64,000 nt of DNA, taken from Caballeronia mineralivorans PML1(12). Its GTDB lineage: Bacteria; Pseudomonadota; Gammaproteobacteria; Burkholderiales; Burkholderiaceae. Positions 52,934-63,872 of this stretch are shown piece after piece. The DNA is taken from NCBI RefSeq assembly GCF_001028175.1, contig NZ_AEJF01000209.1, positions 1 to 64,000 on the forward strand, read 5' to 3'. The position numbers were made by a program, and so were the translations under genes. How positions within the stretch are numbered: the first letter of the stretch is position 1; every line of letters starts with the position of its first letter. The notes under the pieces are model-generated. The model had not been told where the DNA came from, did not search any database, and was given only the letters and a program-made list of their open reading frames with translations.

Positions 52934-53794
52934 ATGCACGCCGATACCCTCTGCGAGATCGACAACCTTCGCATTGCCTTCGAGGCCCACGACGGTACGC
53001 TGACTGAAGCGGTGCGCGGCATATCGCTGACGGTCGCGAGGGGCGAGCGGCTGGGTATTGTCGGCGAATCGGGATCGGGGAAATCGCTGACCGGACGGGC
53101 ATTGCTCGGGTTGTTGCCGTCGTCGGCGCGCTGGTCCGCCGACGCCATGCGTATCGACAACCACAATCTGCTCGCCATGCGCCCAAAGGAGCGGCGGCGT
53201 CTTTGCGGCACGCAGATGAGCATGATCCTGCAGGACCCGAAGTATTCGCTGAACCCGGTGATGACGGTTGCGCAGCAGATGCGCGAAGCGTTTGCGCGGC
53301 AGTCGCCCAAGCTGAATGCGAAAGCGATGCGCGAACGCATTGTGGCTGCGCTGGACGCGGTGCATATCCGTGATCCGCAGCGCGTCGCCGATGCCTATCC
53401 GCATGAGTTGTCCGGCGGCATGGGCCAGCGCGTGATGATCGCGATGATGGTGTCGTCGGGACCCAAGTTGCTGATCGCCGACGAACCGACCAGCGCGCTC
53501 GATGTGCTCGTCTCCATGCAGGTGTTGTCGGTGCTCGACGAGATGATCGCGAAACACAATACGGGATTGATCTTCATCAGCCACGATTTGCCGCTAGTGA
53601 TGTCGTTCTGCGACCGCGTGTTGGTGATGGTCGGCGGGCGTGTGGTCGAGACCTGCGCGGCGCGTGATCTTGCCCACGCGCGGCATCCATACACGCGCGG
53701 TTTGCTGGCCGCGAGCCCGCCATTGCACAATCCGCCGGACGAACTGCCGGTGCTGCAACGCGATCCCGCATGGTTCGGGGAGGTCGCGCCATGA
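52934..53794 (+). CDS. ddpD: ABC transporter ATP-binding protein, DppD type (DdpD-like)
   Basis: 286 residues from MHADTLCEIDNL; AAGGAGG lies seven bases upstream and beats the earlier ATG inside ddpC. Walker A GESGSGKSL, Q-loop LQDPKYSLNPVM, signature LSGGMGQRV, Walker B LLIADEPTSALDV, H-loop FISHDL. The C-terminal oligopeptide-transporter motif RHPYTRGLLAASP is present. Confidence 0.93.
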   Translation: MHADTLCEIDNLRIAFEAHDGTLTEAVRGISLTVARGERLGIVGESGSGKSLTGRALLGLLPSSARWSADAMRIDNHNLLAMRPKERRRLCGTQMSMILQDPKYSLNPVMTVAQQMREAFARQSPKLNAKAMRERIVAALDAVHIRDPQRVADAYPHELSGGMGQRVMIAMMVSSGPKLLIADEPTSALDVLVSMQVLSVLDEMIAKHNTGLIFISHDLPLVMSFCDRVLVMVGGRVVETCAARDLAHARHPYTRGLLAASPPLHNPPDELPVLQRDPAWFGEVAP

Positions 53795-54555
53795 TTGAAG
53801 CAAACGAGGTACAGGTACGCTTTAAAACGAAAACCGGTTTCGCCGATGCGGTTCGCTCGGCGACGTTTCATGTCGACGAAGGGGAGGTGTTTGGACTCGT
53901 CGGCGAATCGGGTTCGGGTAAATCGACAGTGCTTCGCGCGCTGACCGGACTTGTGCCGATTGCAAGCGGGTCGATGCGGATTGGCCGCCATGCGCTTGGC
54001 AAACACGTCGATCGCGCGTTCAGGCGCGAAGTGCAGATGGTGTTCCAGGACCCGTACGGGTCTCTGTATCCGCGCTTCACCGTCGACCAGACGCTGCGGG
54101 AGCCACTCGCCATCAACGGCATGGATCGCCATGACGACCGCATTCTCGACGCGTTGCGCGAAGTCGGCCTCGGCCCTGCATTCCGGTTCCGGTATGCGCA
54201 TCAACTCTCGGGCGGGCAGCGCCAGCGGGTATCGATCGCCCGGGCGCTGATCGTCGAGCCGCGTGTGCTGTTGCTTGACGAACCGACGTCCGCGCTCGAC
54301 GTGTCCGTGCAGGCGGAGATTTTGAACCTGCTGCGGCGGCTGCATCGTGAGCGCAATCTCACGATGATCCTCGTCAGTCACAACATGGCCGTGGTCGGAT
54401 TTTTATGCCAGCGGGTCGCGGTGATGCGCGATGGCGACATCGTGGAGCAGCTTCCCATCGACGCGGTGCGCGAGCAAAACGTGGCGCACGAATACACCCG
54501 AAGTTTGTTGCTTGCGACGGAGGGTTATCAGCGTAAGGCGGTCGATCCTGCTTAG
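53791..54555 (+). CDS. ddpF: ABC transporter ATP-binding protein, DppF type (DdpF-like)
   Basis: 254 residues, start overlapping the previous stop (ATGA). Walker A GESGSGKST, Q-loop FQDPYGSLYPRFT, signature LSGGQRQRV, Walker B LLLDEPTSALDV, H-loop LVSHNM. Shorter than typical DppF because the C-terminal extension is reduced (ends YTRSLLLATEGYQRKAVDPA). Confidence 0.93.
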   Translation: MIEANEVQVRFKTKTGFADAVRSATFHVDEGEVFGLVGESGSGKSTVLRALTGLVPIASGSMRIGRHALGKHVDRAFRREVQMVFQDPYGSLYPRFTVDQTLREPLAINGMDRHDDRILDALREVGLGPAFRFRYAHQLSGGQRQRVSIARALIVEPRVLLLDEPTSALDVSVQAEILNLLRRLHRERNLTMILVSHNMAVVGFLCQRVAVMRDGDIVEQLPIDAVREQNVAHEYTRSLLLATEGYQRKAVDPA

Positions 54556-54652
54556 CGCCGTGGTTTTTCCACCTTACGGCATGCTTCTGTTCGGCCCGAA
54601 CCGCCCTGATAGAATGTGAAATTGGTTAGTTGGCATCCCCGAAGCGCGTTGC

Positions 54653-54672
54653 GCCGGGATCGCTCTCCCGGC
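54653..54672. other. Short hairpin in the gap after the ddp operon
   Basis: GCCGGGA (54653-54659) and TCCCGGC (54666-54672) form a 7-bp stem with a TCGCTC loop, about 100 bases after the last ddp gene. No T-run follows. The remaining 54556-54815 gap contains no gene that I recognise. Confidence 0.35.
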
Positions 54673-54815
54673 TTCCCACGCAGCCGGCGGCTCACTGAAT
54701 GTGAATGAAGCCGCGAAGCGCAACCCTGAAAACGTGACAGTCCGGCTCGATCCCGCTGCTCGAAACGTTTCTCAACAAACGTTCGACACGCCGGTCGCCG
54801 GCACCTAAAACGCCG

Positions 54816-56727
<1,912 letters not shown>

Positions 56728-56751
56728 CAGCGTGTCATACGATTAAAACGG

Positions 56752-56775
56752 GCGTCCGGAAGGGCGCTTTTTTTT
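56752..56775 (+). terminator. Intrinsic terminator after ldcA
   Basis: GCGTCC / GGGCGC stem (one G-U pair) with a GGAA loop, followed by eight T's, starting 25 bases after the stop. Confidence 0.85.
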
Positions 56776-56823
56776 GTACATCGCACCGCTTACGAGCAAA
56801 CTCGCACGAATAACGTGCATAAG

Positions 56824-56962
56824 ATTGTCAACAAAAATAGTCTCTGATCTTCGCCTTTATTGCTTAATTAATTTGCTGTATCCCTTATTACAAGGGACTT
56901 TTAGGAATTGACCTGATCAAATCCATTCTCGAAACGAAAAAAGTTTTCTGAAATTGTTGACA
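56824..56962. promoter_or_regulatory. Inverted pair of TTGTTGACA sites upstream of the GntR gene
   Basis: TTGTTGACA reads on the minus strand within 56825-56834 (as TTGTCAACAA) and on the plus strand at 56954-56962, about 120 bases apart in an AT-rich gap. The downstream copy ends 46 bases before the regulator ATG. It could be a looping operator or a -35-like TTGACA element. Confidence 0.4.
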
Positions 56963-57008
56963 GTTTTTATGTCCGTCATAAGATGTATCACATAGAGCGA
57001 ACACGACC

Positions 57009-57767
57009 ATGTCCGAAGCGAAACTGAAAGACTTATCGAAAGTGAGCGTCATTGGCACTGCCGCGTCGGTCGCAGCGGCGACGGCGGAATCGATTGCGGC
57101 GAATATTCGCGACGCCATTCTCGAACACCGCCTCGCTCCCGGCGCGAAGCTGACAGAAGCACAGTTATGCGAAGTATTTGACGTGAAGCGCGGGACCGTG
57201 CGACTGGCGCTGGCGCAACTCGCGAGTGAGCGGCTGGTCGACCTTGAACCGAATCGTGGCGCGTTCGTCGCAAGCCCTTCGGTGCAGGAAGTGCACGAAG
57301 TGTTCGAGATGCGGCGAATCATCGAAATGGCGGTCGTCGAGCGGATCTGCAAAGGGCACGGCACGCGTCGGCTCAAGTCGATCAGCGCGACGATCGGACG
57401 CGAGCGCAAAGCCTATGAGAGCCGCGATTTTCCTTCATGGATAAGGCTGTCCGGCGAGTTCCATACTGAGCTCGCGCAGCTTACCGGCAACACCGTGTTG
57501 TGCGAATGTTTGTCGGGGCTGGTGGCGCGCTCCACGCTGATATCGGCGCTGTACGAGTCGCTTGGCAAGAGCTCGTGCAGCTTTGAAGATCATGAACATA
57601 TCCTGGCCGCGCTCGATGCCGGCGACGCACCCAGGGCCGCCGAACTGATGGCGCGCCACTTGCAGGAAGTCGAACTGAAGATGCTTGACCGGCCCGCCCG
57701 TGGCGCGGTCGATTTGCGTGAAGTCTTTGCAAAGCCGAAGCTAAGTGAGCGCGATAAGAGCGCCTGA
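57009..57767 (+). CDS. GntR-family regulator (FCD subfamily) of the allantoin cluster
   Basis: 252 residues. Winged helix: IRDAILEHRLAPGAKLTEAQLCEVFDVKRGTVRLALAQLASERLVDLEPNRGAFV. The C-terminal FCD domain has the metal/ligand histidines in SGEFHTELAQLTGN, FEDHEHILAALDAGD and MARHLQEVE. It stands directly upstream of allantoin permease and catabolic genes, so it probably responds to allantoin or a breakdown product. Confidence 0.9.
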   Translation: MSEAKLKDLSKVSVIGTAASVAAATAESIAANIRDAILEHRLAPGAKLTEAQLCEVFDVKRGTVRLALAQLASERLVDLEPNRGAFVASPSVQEVHEVFEMRRIIEMAVVERICKGHGTRRLKSISATIGRERKAYESRDFPSWIRLSGEFHTELAQLTGNTVLCECLSGLVARSTLISALYESLGKSSCSFEDHEHILAALDAGDAPRAAELMARHLQEVELKMLDRPARGAVDLREVFAKPKLSERDKSA

Positions 57768-58073
57768 CTTGCAGTAAAACCGCGCGACCTTTCCCAGGGC
57801 GCGACGTAATACCTACATCTGAAAGTCGAATGAAGCTCAAAGCCCGCATTCAATGAATGCGTGGTCTTTCACCATGCTTTTTCCGTGGACGCTCGCGCGT
57901 TGTTGCGCGTGCCGAGTGGATGAATTGCGTCCGGACGCGGGTTTGTCTGCGGCTGCCGGACGGTTAGCCAATACCGACAAGAAAGCGCTGCGCGTTGACG
58001 ACGCGATGGTGCGTATTGCTATACGAAGTCGACTATTCGCGGCTTGATTGCCGAGCTCATTCAAGGAGAAGTC
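57768..58073. other. 306-base gap between regulator and permease, no gene seen
   Basis: It carries the permease ribosome binding site (AAGGAG, about 10 bases before the ATG) and presumably its promoter. I could not find a clear GntR-type palindrome. A 64-codon frame at 57853 overlaps nothing known and lacks a good ribosome binding site. Confidence 0.35.
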
Positions 58074-59576
58074 ATGGTTCAGTTCAGTGCGACCCCGGGT
58101 AGTGCTGCAATACCTTCTTACGGTGACGATTCAGGTAGGAATCCTGAGCATCCGGTTGGATACAGCGACCGGCTTTACAACGACGACCTCGCACCGCTCA
58201 AACATCAGACGTGGAGCGCATACAACATCTTCGCGTTCTGGATGTCGGATGTGCATAGCGTGGGCGGTTATGTGTTCGCGGGGAGCTTGTTTGCATTGGG
58301 GCTGACGAGCTGGCAAGTGCTGATTTCATTGCTAGTTGGAATTGGCATTGTGAACCTGTTGTGCAATCTGATAGCAAAGCCGAGCCAGCAGGCGGGCGTG
58401 CCGTATCCGGTGGCGTGCCGGGTGACCTTTGGCGTGCTGGGTGCGAACCTTCCTGCAGTGATTCGCGGCTTGATCGCCGTGGCATGGTATGGCATCCAGA
58501 CGTTTCTGGCGTCGAGTGCGCTGGTGATCGTGGTGCTGAAATTTGTGCCGCAATGGTTGCCTTATGCCGACGTCCATAAATATGGCTTTGTCGGGTTATC
58601 GGCACTGGGCTGGGCTGGATTCATGTTGCTGTGGGTATTGCAGGCAGTGGTGTTCTGGCGCGGGATGGAGATGATCAAGAAGTTCATCGACTTCGCGGGT
58701 CCGGCGGTCTATGTGGTCATGTTCATCCTGGCGGGCTACATGGTGTGGCGTGCGGGCTGGCGTAACATCGGCTTGAATCTGGGTGGCGTGAAATACCACG
58801 GCATGGAAGTGGTGCCGGTCATGATCACGGCAATCTCCCTGGTGGTCTCGTACTTCTCCGGGCCGATGCTGAATTTCGGCGACTTCTCGCGTTACTGCCG
58901 GAGTTTCAAGAGCGTGAAGCGCGGCAACTTCTGGGGCTTGCCGGTCAACTTCCTGGCGTTCTCGCTGGTGACGGTTGTCACGACGGCGGCGACCTTGCCG
59001 GTCTTCGGCCAATTGATCACAGACCCCGTGGAAACGGTAGGGCGTATCGACCAACCGACCGCGGTGATCCTGGGCGCGTTGACCTTCACCATCGCGACGA
59101 TCGGTATCAACATCGTGGCGAATTTCGTTTCGCCGGCGTTTGATTTCTCGAACGTCGCGCCGCGTCTGATCAGTTGGCGGATGGGCGGCATGATGGCCGC
59201 GGTGGCATCGATCTTCATCACCCCGTGGAACCTCTTCAACAACCCTGCAGTGATCCACTACACGCTCGACGTGCTTGGCAGTTTCATTGGTCCGTTGTAC
59301 GGCGTGCTGATCGTGGACTTCTACCTGATGAAGCGTGGCAAGTTCAAGGTGGAGGAGTTGTACACAACGTCGGAGACGGGTCGTTACTGGTATAGCAACG
59401 GTGTGAATTGGCGTGCGGTGGCGGCATTGTTGCCGGCGGCGGCCATTGCAGTAGCATGCGTGATGATTCCTTCGTTGGAGGGCGCGGGCAACTTCTCTTG
59501 GTTTATCGGAGCAGGGTTGGGCGCGCTGTTTTACAGGATCATCGCGGACAAAAAATCAGTGTCTAACTTTGCCTGA
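58074..59576 (+). CDS. NCS1-family nucleobase/allantoin permease
   Basis: 500 residues from MVQFSATPGSAAIPSYG with AAGGAGA upstream. NCS1 features: NDDLAPLKHQTWSAYNIFAFWMSDVHSVGGY at the first helix, GIQTFLASSAL, and FSGPMLNFGDFSRYC around helix 6, with about 12 transmembrane segments. PucI-like allantoin uptake is inferred from the genes that follow; uracil or hydantoin transport would be the alternative. Confidence 0.92.
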   Translation: MVQFSATPGSAAIPSYGDDSGRNPEHPVGYSDRLYNDDLAPLKHQTWSAYNIFAFWMSDVHSVGGYVFAGSLFALGLTSWQVLISLLVGIGIVNLLCNLIAKPSQQAGVPYPVACRVTFGVLGANLPAVIRGLIAVAWYGIQTFLASSALVIVVLKFVPQWLPYADVHKYGFVGLSALGWAGFMLLWVLQAVVFWRGMEMIKKFIDFAGPAVYVVMFILAGYMVWRAGWRNIGLNLGGVKYHGMEVVPVMITAISLVVSYFSGPMLNFGDFSRYCRSFKSVKRGNFWGLPVNFLAFSLVTVVTTAATLPVFGQLITDPVETVGRIDQPTAVILGALTFTIATIGINIVANFVSPAFDFSNVAPRLISWRMGGMMAAVASIFITPWNLFNNPAVIHYTLDVLGSFIGPLYGVLIVDFYLMKRGKFKVEELYTTSETGRYWYSNGVNWRAVAALLPAAAIAVACVMIPSLEGAGNFSWFIGAGLGALFYRIIADKKSVSNFA

Positions 59577-59590
59577 GGACAGGATCAGGC

Positions 59591-59626
59591 AGCCATCGCA
59601 TCTGCGAACCCAAGGGTGCGATGGCT
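59591..59626 (+). other. Hairpin between permease and racemase genes
   Basis: AGCCATCGCA (59591-59600) and TGCGATGGCT (59617-59626) form a perfect 10-bp stem with a 16-base loop and no T-run. It may attenuate or stabilise the transcript between the two genes. Confidence 0.45.
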
Positions 59627-59707
59627 TCCGTTGGCTAGGCACGGTGTAGGGAAGCGCTACGCAATCCGAATCAAACAGCGCTGGCAAGAACCAAAAAGGC
59701 AAACCAA

Positions 59708-60451
59708 ATGCGCATCAAGCTGATTAACCCGAACACAACTGAACGCATGACGTTGGCGATGGATCGTTGTGCGCGGGAAGTAGCATCAACAGGAACAGAA
59801 ATAATCTCGGTAAGCGCGTCGATGGGGCCGCCGTCCATCGAGGGTTACTACGATGAAGCGCTTGCCTCGCTAGCGTTGCTGCAGGAGATAGAAAAGGGCG
59901 AGAAAGAGGGCATGGACGGTTACGTCATAGCCTGCTTCGGCGACCCGGCGCTGTACGCGGCAAGAGAGTTATCGAAAGGTCCGGTCATAGGCATAGCCGA
60001 AGCCGCTATGCATGCAGCGAGCGTCATAGCACCGAGCTTCACCGTAGTGACGACCTTGAAGCGCACTTGCACGATGTCGTGGCATCTGGCGGAACGCTAC
60101 GGCATGAAGCGTTTCTGCAAGAACGTTCGCGCAACCGACGTAGCGGTTCTGGACCTGGATATCCCCGGCTCGAAGGCGCGTTCGATCATCATCGATGAGT
60201 GTCGCCGTGCCTTGGCGGAAGACGATGCGGAGTCCATCGTCTTGGGCTGTGCGGGCATGGCCGAGTTCTGCCACGAGATCGAGGATGCGATCGGCGCGCC
60301 AGTCATAGAGGGCGTGACAACGGCAGTGAAATGGGCGGAAGCGTTGATTGCGCTAAAGCTGCGAACGTCGAAACGCGGCGATTATGCACGCCCCTTAGCG
60401 AAGCAATACGACGGCGCGTTAGCGCCCTATAGCCCAGGTAAACCCAAATAA
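59708..60451 (+). CDS. Allantoin racemase (Asp/Glu/hydantoin racemase family)
   Basis: 247 residues. The opening MRIKLINPNTTERMTLAMD and the two catalytic cysteines, in VIACFGDPALYAARE and IVLGCAGMAEFCHE, mark the hydantoin/allantoin racemase group. It interconverts R- and S-allantoin so that the stereospecific allantoinase can use both. AAGG lies about nine bases before the ATG. Confidence 0.88.
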   Translation: MRIKLINPNTTERMTLAMDRCAREVASTGTEIISVSASMGPPSIEGYYDEALASLALLQEIEKGEKEGMDGYVIACFGDPALYAARELSKGPVIGIAEAAMHAASVIAPSFTVVTTLKRTCTMSWHLAERYGMKRFCKNVRATDVAVLDLDIPGSKARSIIIDECRRALAEDDAESIVLGCAGMAEFCHEIEDAIGAPVIEGVTTAVKWAEALIALKLRTSKRGDYARPLAKQYDGALAPYSPGKPK

Positions 60452-60595
60452 AACCCCCGGACCATACATCTCGCCTGACAGGCAATATCTGCGTATGAAT
60501 ATGGGCGCGGCGATGTGTTTTCGCTAAACTGACCCATCGTCGCGCGGGTCTCTAACCGTGTGCGGCTCCATCGACTTCTACGCACTCATCCAGCC

Positions 60596-61543
60596 ATGTC
60601 GAATGAATCGAAGTACCCACGCGACCTGATCGGCTACGGCCGGTATCCCGTGCAGCCAAATTGGCCCGGCGACGCACGCATTGCCGTGCAATTCGTGCTG
60701 AATTACGAGGAAGGCGGGGAGAACTGCGTACTTCATGGCGATCCGGCATCGGAACAGTTCCTGTCGGAAATCGTCGGCGCGGCGGCTTATCCGTCGCGTC
60801 ACATGAGCATGGAATCCATCTACGAATACGGCTCGCGCGCCGGCGTCTGGCGGATCCTTCGCGAATTTGAAAAGCGCGGCTTGCCGCTGACTGTGTTCGG
60901 CGTCGGCATGGCGATCGAGCGTCACCCGGATCTCGGTCGTGCATTTGTCGAACTGGGGCATGAGATTGCGTGCCACGGGTATCGGTGGATTCACTATCAG
61001 GATATGTCGCCGGAGAAGGAAGCGGAACACATGCGGCTTGGTATGGAGGCTATCGAGCGCGTGACGGGCGTGCGGCCGCTCGGCTGGTACACCGGGCGTG
61101 ACAGCCCGAATACGCACCGGCTGGTGGCGGAGCATGGCGGCTTTCTGTACGACTCGGATTATTACGGCGACGACCTGCCGTTCTGGATGGACGTGGAGGT
61201 CAGCGGTGGCGCGAAGGTGCCGCAACTGATCGTGCCTTATACGCTCGACACCAACGACATGCGTTTTGCCACGCCGCAAGGTTTCAACACGGCGGAGCAA
61301 TTTTTCACGTACCTGCGCGACGCGTTCGATGTGCTCTACGAAGAGGGCAGCGAAGCGCCGAAGATGTTGTCCATCGGCATGCATTGCCGGTTGCTGGGGC
61401 GTCCGGGACGCTTTCGCGCGCTGCAACGTTTCCTCGACCACATCGAGCAATACGATCGCGTGTGGGTGACGCGGCGCGTGGATATCGCGCGGCACTGGCG
61501 CGAGCATCATCCATACGAAGGCACGGCTGGAGTGAGCGCGTAA
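60596..61543 (+). CDS. puuE: Allantoinase PuuE (polysaccharide deacetylase fold)
   Basis: 315 residues from MSNESKYPRDLIGYG; an earlier in-frame ATG adds 12 unlikely residues. NodB-like fold with VQFVLNYEEGGENCVLHGD, SMESIYEYGSRAGVWRILREF, and HEIACHGYRWIHYQ. This is the cofactor-independent PuuE class of allantoinase, opening allantoin to allantoate. The stop shares one base with the uraD start. Confidence 0.95.
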   Translation: MSNESKYPRDLIGYGRYPVQPNWPGDARIAVQFVLNYEEGGENCVLHGDPASEQFLSEIVGAAAYPSRHMSMESIYEYGSRAGVWRILREFEKRGLPLTVFGVGMAIERHPDLGRAFVELGHEIACHGYRWIHYQDMSPEKEAEHMRLGMEAIERVTGVRPLGWYTGRDSPNTHRLVAEHGGFLYDSDYYGDDLPFWMDVEVSGGAKVPQLIVPYTLDTNDMRFATPQGFNTAEQFFTYLRDAFDVLYEEGSEAPKMLSIGMHCRLLGRPGRFRALQRFLDHIEQYDRVWVTRRVDIARHWREHHPYEGTAGVSA

Positions 61544-62064
61544 TGACCACTGCACGAATGACCCTGGATCAACTCAATGCTCTGAACGCGGATGCGTTTG
61601 TTGGGGCTCTTGCCGGTATCTTTGAACATTCGCGATGGGTGGCGGAAGAGGCGGTGTCAAAGAGACCGTTTGCGAATATTGACGCGCTTTACGAGACCAT
61701 GACGGCCGCCGTGAATAATGCAAGCGACGCGCGGCAACTTGCATTGATCAACGCTCACCCGGAGCTCGCCGGGAAGGCCGCGGTGCGCGGCGAACTCACC
61801 GATGAATCCACGCGCGAGCAAAGCGGCGCCGGCCTCGATCTGTGCACGCAGGAAGAGTTCGACAGGTTGCAGGCCCTTAACGCCGCGTACCGCGAGAAGT
61901 TCGGTTTTCCCTTCATCCTGGCTGTGCGCGGGTTCGATCGCCACGGCATCATCGCGAACTTTGAGGCGCGCCTGCATCACGGCCGCGACATCGAGTTGCG
62001 CGAAAGCCTGCAGCAAATTTACCGGATAGCGCGCTTCAGGCTCGACGATTTGCTGACGGCCTGA
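61543..62064 (+). CDS. uraD: OHCU decarboxylase
   Basis: 173 residues starting at the ATG in TAATGA shared with puuE. The SRWVAEEAVSKRPFANIDAL region and LINAHPELAGKAA carry the catalytic His, and YREKFGFPFILAVRG follows. It converts 2-oxo-4-hydroxy-4-carboxy-5-ureidoimidazoline to S-allantoin, the last step of urate oxidation. No urate oxidase or 5-hydroxyisourate hydrolase is in the window. Confidence 0.93.
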   Translation: MTTARMTLDQLNALNADAFVGALAGIFEHSRWVAEEAVSKRPFANIDALYETMTAAVNNASDARQLALINAHPELAGKAAVRGELTDESTREQSGAGLDLCTQEEFDRLQALNAAYREKFGFPFILAVRGFDRHGIIANFEARLHHGRDIELRESLQQIYRIARFRLDDLLTA

Positions 62065-62103
62065 ACGCCGCGCACCCCCTTCAAAACCTTACAAGGAAAC
62101 ATC

Positions 62104-63114
62104 ATGGCCCTACCGACACTCGATGCCAACGCGCCCGAATTCACGCGCCGTTATGTGAACCTCGCGGACCCCCGGCTTGGTGCGCAGGCGCTCGAAGCCA
62201 GCGACGAATTTTTCGCGCCGAAAGAGCGTATGTTGAATCCGGAGCCGGCGGTGTTTATCGTGGGCAAATACGACGATAACGGCAAGTGGATGGACGGCTG
62301 GGAAACGCGTCGCAAGCGCGTGAGCGGCTTCGACTGGTGCGTGGTGAAACTGGCGCGGCCGGGTGTGATCAAGGGTATCGACATCGACACGAGCCACTTC
62401 ACGGGCAACTTTCCGCCGGCCGCGTCCATAGAGGGTGCGCACGTGGTTGACGGTGCGCCGACGCAGGCGACTGAATGGACCGAGGTCGTGCCGTCCATGA
62501 CGTTGCAGGGGAACACGCATCATTACGTCGACATCGCCCGCGAGCAGGCGTTCACGCATCTGCGCGTGAACATTTACCCGGATGGCGGTATCGCGAGATT
62601 GCGCGTCTATGGACAGCCGCAACTTGACTGGAGCAGCGCGAGCCGCAGCGAGTTGTTTGATCTCGCCGCCATGGAAAATGGCGCGTACATCGTTGGTGCG
62701 AACAATCAGCATTTCGGACCGGCTTCGACCTTGCTGATGCCGGGACGCGGCGCGAACATGGGCGATGGCTGGGAGACGCGGCGGCGTCGTGAGCCAGGCA
62801 ATGACTGGTGCATCGTGGCGCTTGCTCAGCCGGGCGTGATCAAGAAGATCGAAGTGGATACCGCGCATTTCAAGGGCAATTATCCTGACCGGTGTTCGTT
62901 GCAGGCCGCGTATGTGAAGGGTGGAACGGACAGCTCGCTTGTGACCCAGGCGATGTTCTGGCCGGTGTTGCTTGGCGAGCAGAAGTTGCAGATGGACAAG
63001 CAGCATGTGTTCGAGTCGGAGCTGGCTGCGTTGGGTCCTGTCACGCATGTGCGGTTCAACATTTATCCGGACGGCGGCGTATCGCGGTTGCGGTTGTTTG
63101 GCACGCTGGTTTGA
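62104..63114 (+). CDS. alc: Allantoicase
   Basis: 336 residues made of two tandem allantoicase repeats. Each has a DGWETRRKR / [10 protein letters not shown] motif, [30 protein letters not shown] / [29 protein letters not shown], and [16 protein letters not shown]. It hydrolyses allantoate to ureidoglycolate and urea. Lies 39 bases after uraD with AAGGA upstream. Confidence 0.97.
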   Translation: MALPTLDANAPEFTRRYVNLADPRLGAQALEASDEFFAPKERMLNPEPAVFIVGKYDDNGKWMDGWETRRKRVSGFDWCVVKLARPGVIKGIDIDTSHFTGNFPPAASIEGAHVVDGAPTQATEWTEVVPSMTLQGNTHHYVDIAREQAFTHLRVNIYPDGGIARLRVYGQPQLDWSSASRSELFDLAAMENGAYIVGANNQHFGPASTLLMPGRGANMGDGWETRRRREPGNDWCIVALAQPGVIKKIEVDTAHFKGNYPDRCSLQAAYVKGGTDSSLVTQAMFWPVLLGEQKLQMDKQHVFESELAALGPVTHVRFNIYPDGGVSRLRLFGTLV

Positions 63115-63127
63115 GACAGGCTTTGCG

Positions 63128-63652
63128 ATGAAAAAGTTGGCGATTGAACCGTTGACGCGCTCAGCGTTCGAGCCGTTCGGCGACGTGATCGAGCTTGAGG
63201 GCGCGAAGCAGATTCCGATTAATCTCGGGACGACAATTCGTTTCCACGATCTTGCCCGTATCGATGTAGACGATGAAGGCGGCCGGCCTATCGTGAATCT
63301 GTTTCGCGGGCAGCCACGGGTTCTACCCTTTGAAGTGTCGATGCTCGAGCGGCATCCGTTGGGAAGTCAGGCGTTTTTGCCGCTCAACGATCGGCCGTAT
63401 CTTGTCGTTGTCGCGCCGGCTGGAGAGCTTGATGAATCTGCTATTCGCGGATTCGTTACGCGTGGATGGCAAGGGGTGAATTATGCCAAGGGCGTTTGGC
63501 ATCACCCGTTGATCGCACTTGGCGAAGTGAGCGATTTTATCGTGGTTGATCGGGGTGGGGAGGGGGCCAACCTTAACGAGGTCCAGCTCGATGAACCGGT
63601 GTGGTTAATGGACGAGATGGACGAGAGTTTCTCGCTCGCGTCGGTTGGTTGA
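63128..63652 (+). CDS. allA: Ureidoglycolate lyase
   Basis: 174 residues from [22 protein letters not shown], 13 bases after the allantoicase stop. Cupin-like AllA pattern: [31 protein letters not shown] and [29 protein letters not shown]. It splits ureidoglycolate to glyoxylate and urea, completing allantoin use as a nitrogen source. Confidence 0.95.
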   Translation: MKKLAIEPLTRSAFEPFGDVIELEGAKQIPINLGTTIRFHDLARIDVDDEGGRPIVNLFRGQPRVLPFEVSMLERHPLGSQAFLPLNDRPYLVVVAPAGELDESAIRGFVTRGWQGVNYAKGVWHHPLIALGEVSDFIVVDRGGEGANLNEVQLDEPVWLMDEMDESFSLASVG

Positions 63653-63654
63653 TG

Positions 63655-63872
63655 TTTCCGTGATGGCAACGGGGATGCGGTAGCCGGACGAGGGCAGTTC
63701 GCCTTGAGTCCGGCGTAACGAACAAGTACTTTCCACCTTTGCCCTTGTCGGGCCGGGAATTGCCAGGTCCTCTGGCGTATCGGAACCAGAAGTCGTTGAC
63801 GACGCCTCGGTGTTCGTTGTCAGCGACAGCAATCTGGAATCCGCCTCCTCCTGAAAGCACGGTTCTCGCCAA
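63655..63872 (-). pseudogene. Fragment of a DUF1254-family protein, frameshifted
   Basis: On the minus strand the stretch VVNDFWFRYARGPGN ... RPDKGKGGKYLFVTPD resembles the DDFWFRY...GPDKGKGGKYL core of DUF1254/DUF1214 proteins. After that the similarity seems to continue in another frame (QGELPSSGYRIPVAI). No intact N- or C-terminus is present. The fragment marks decayed DNA right after the allantoin operon. Confidence 0.5.

Noticed and set aside
52228-54381. Two long minus-strand frames (370 and 328 codons) opposite ddpC, ddpD and ddpF
   Set aside because: Mirror frames of ABC transporter genes; no independent start signals.
2200-54815. Idea that everything between guaA and the DUF1992-tadA-ldcA unit is one giant insertion
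   Set aside because: Only one pair of junctions (2182 and 7144) was found, and most genes after 17.4 kb look like ordinary chromosomal genes. It would need comparison with relatives.
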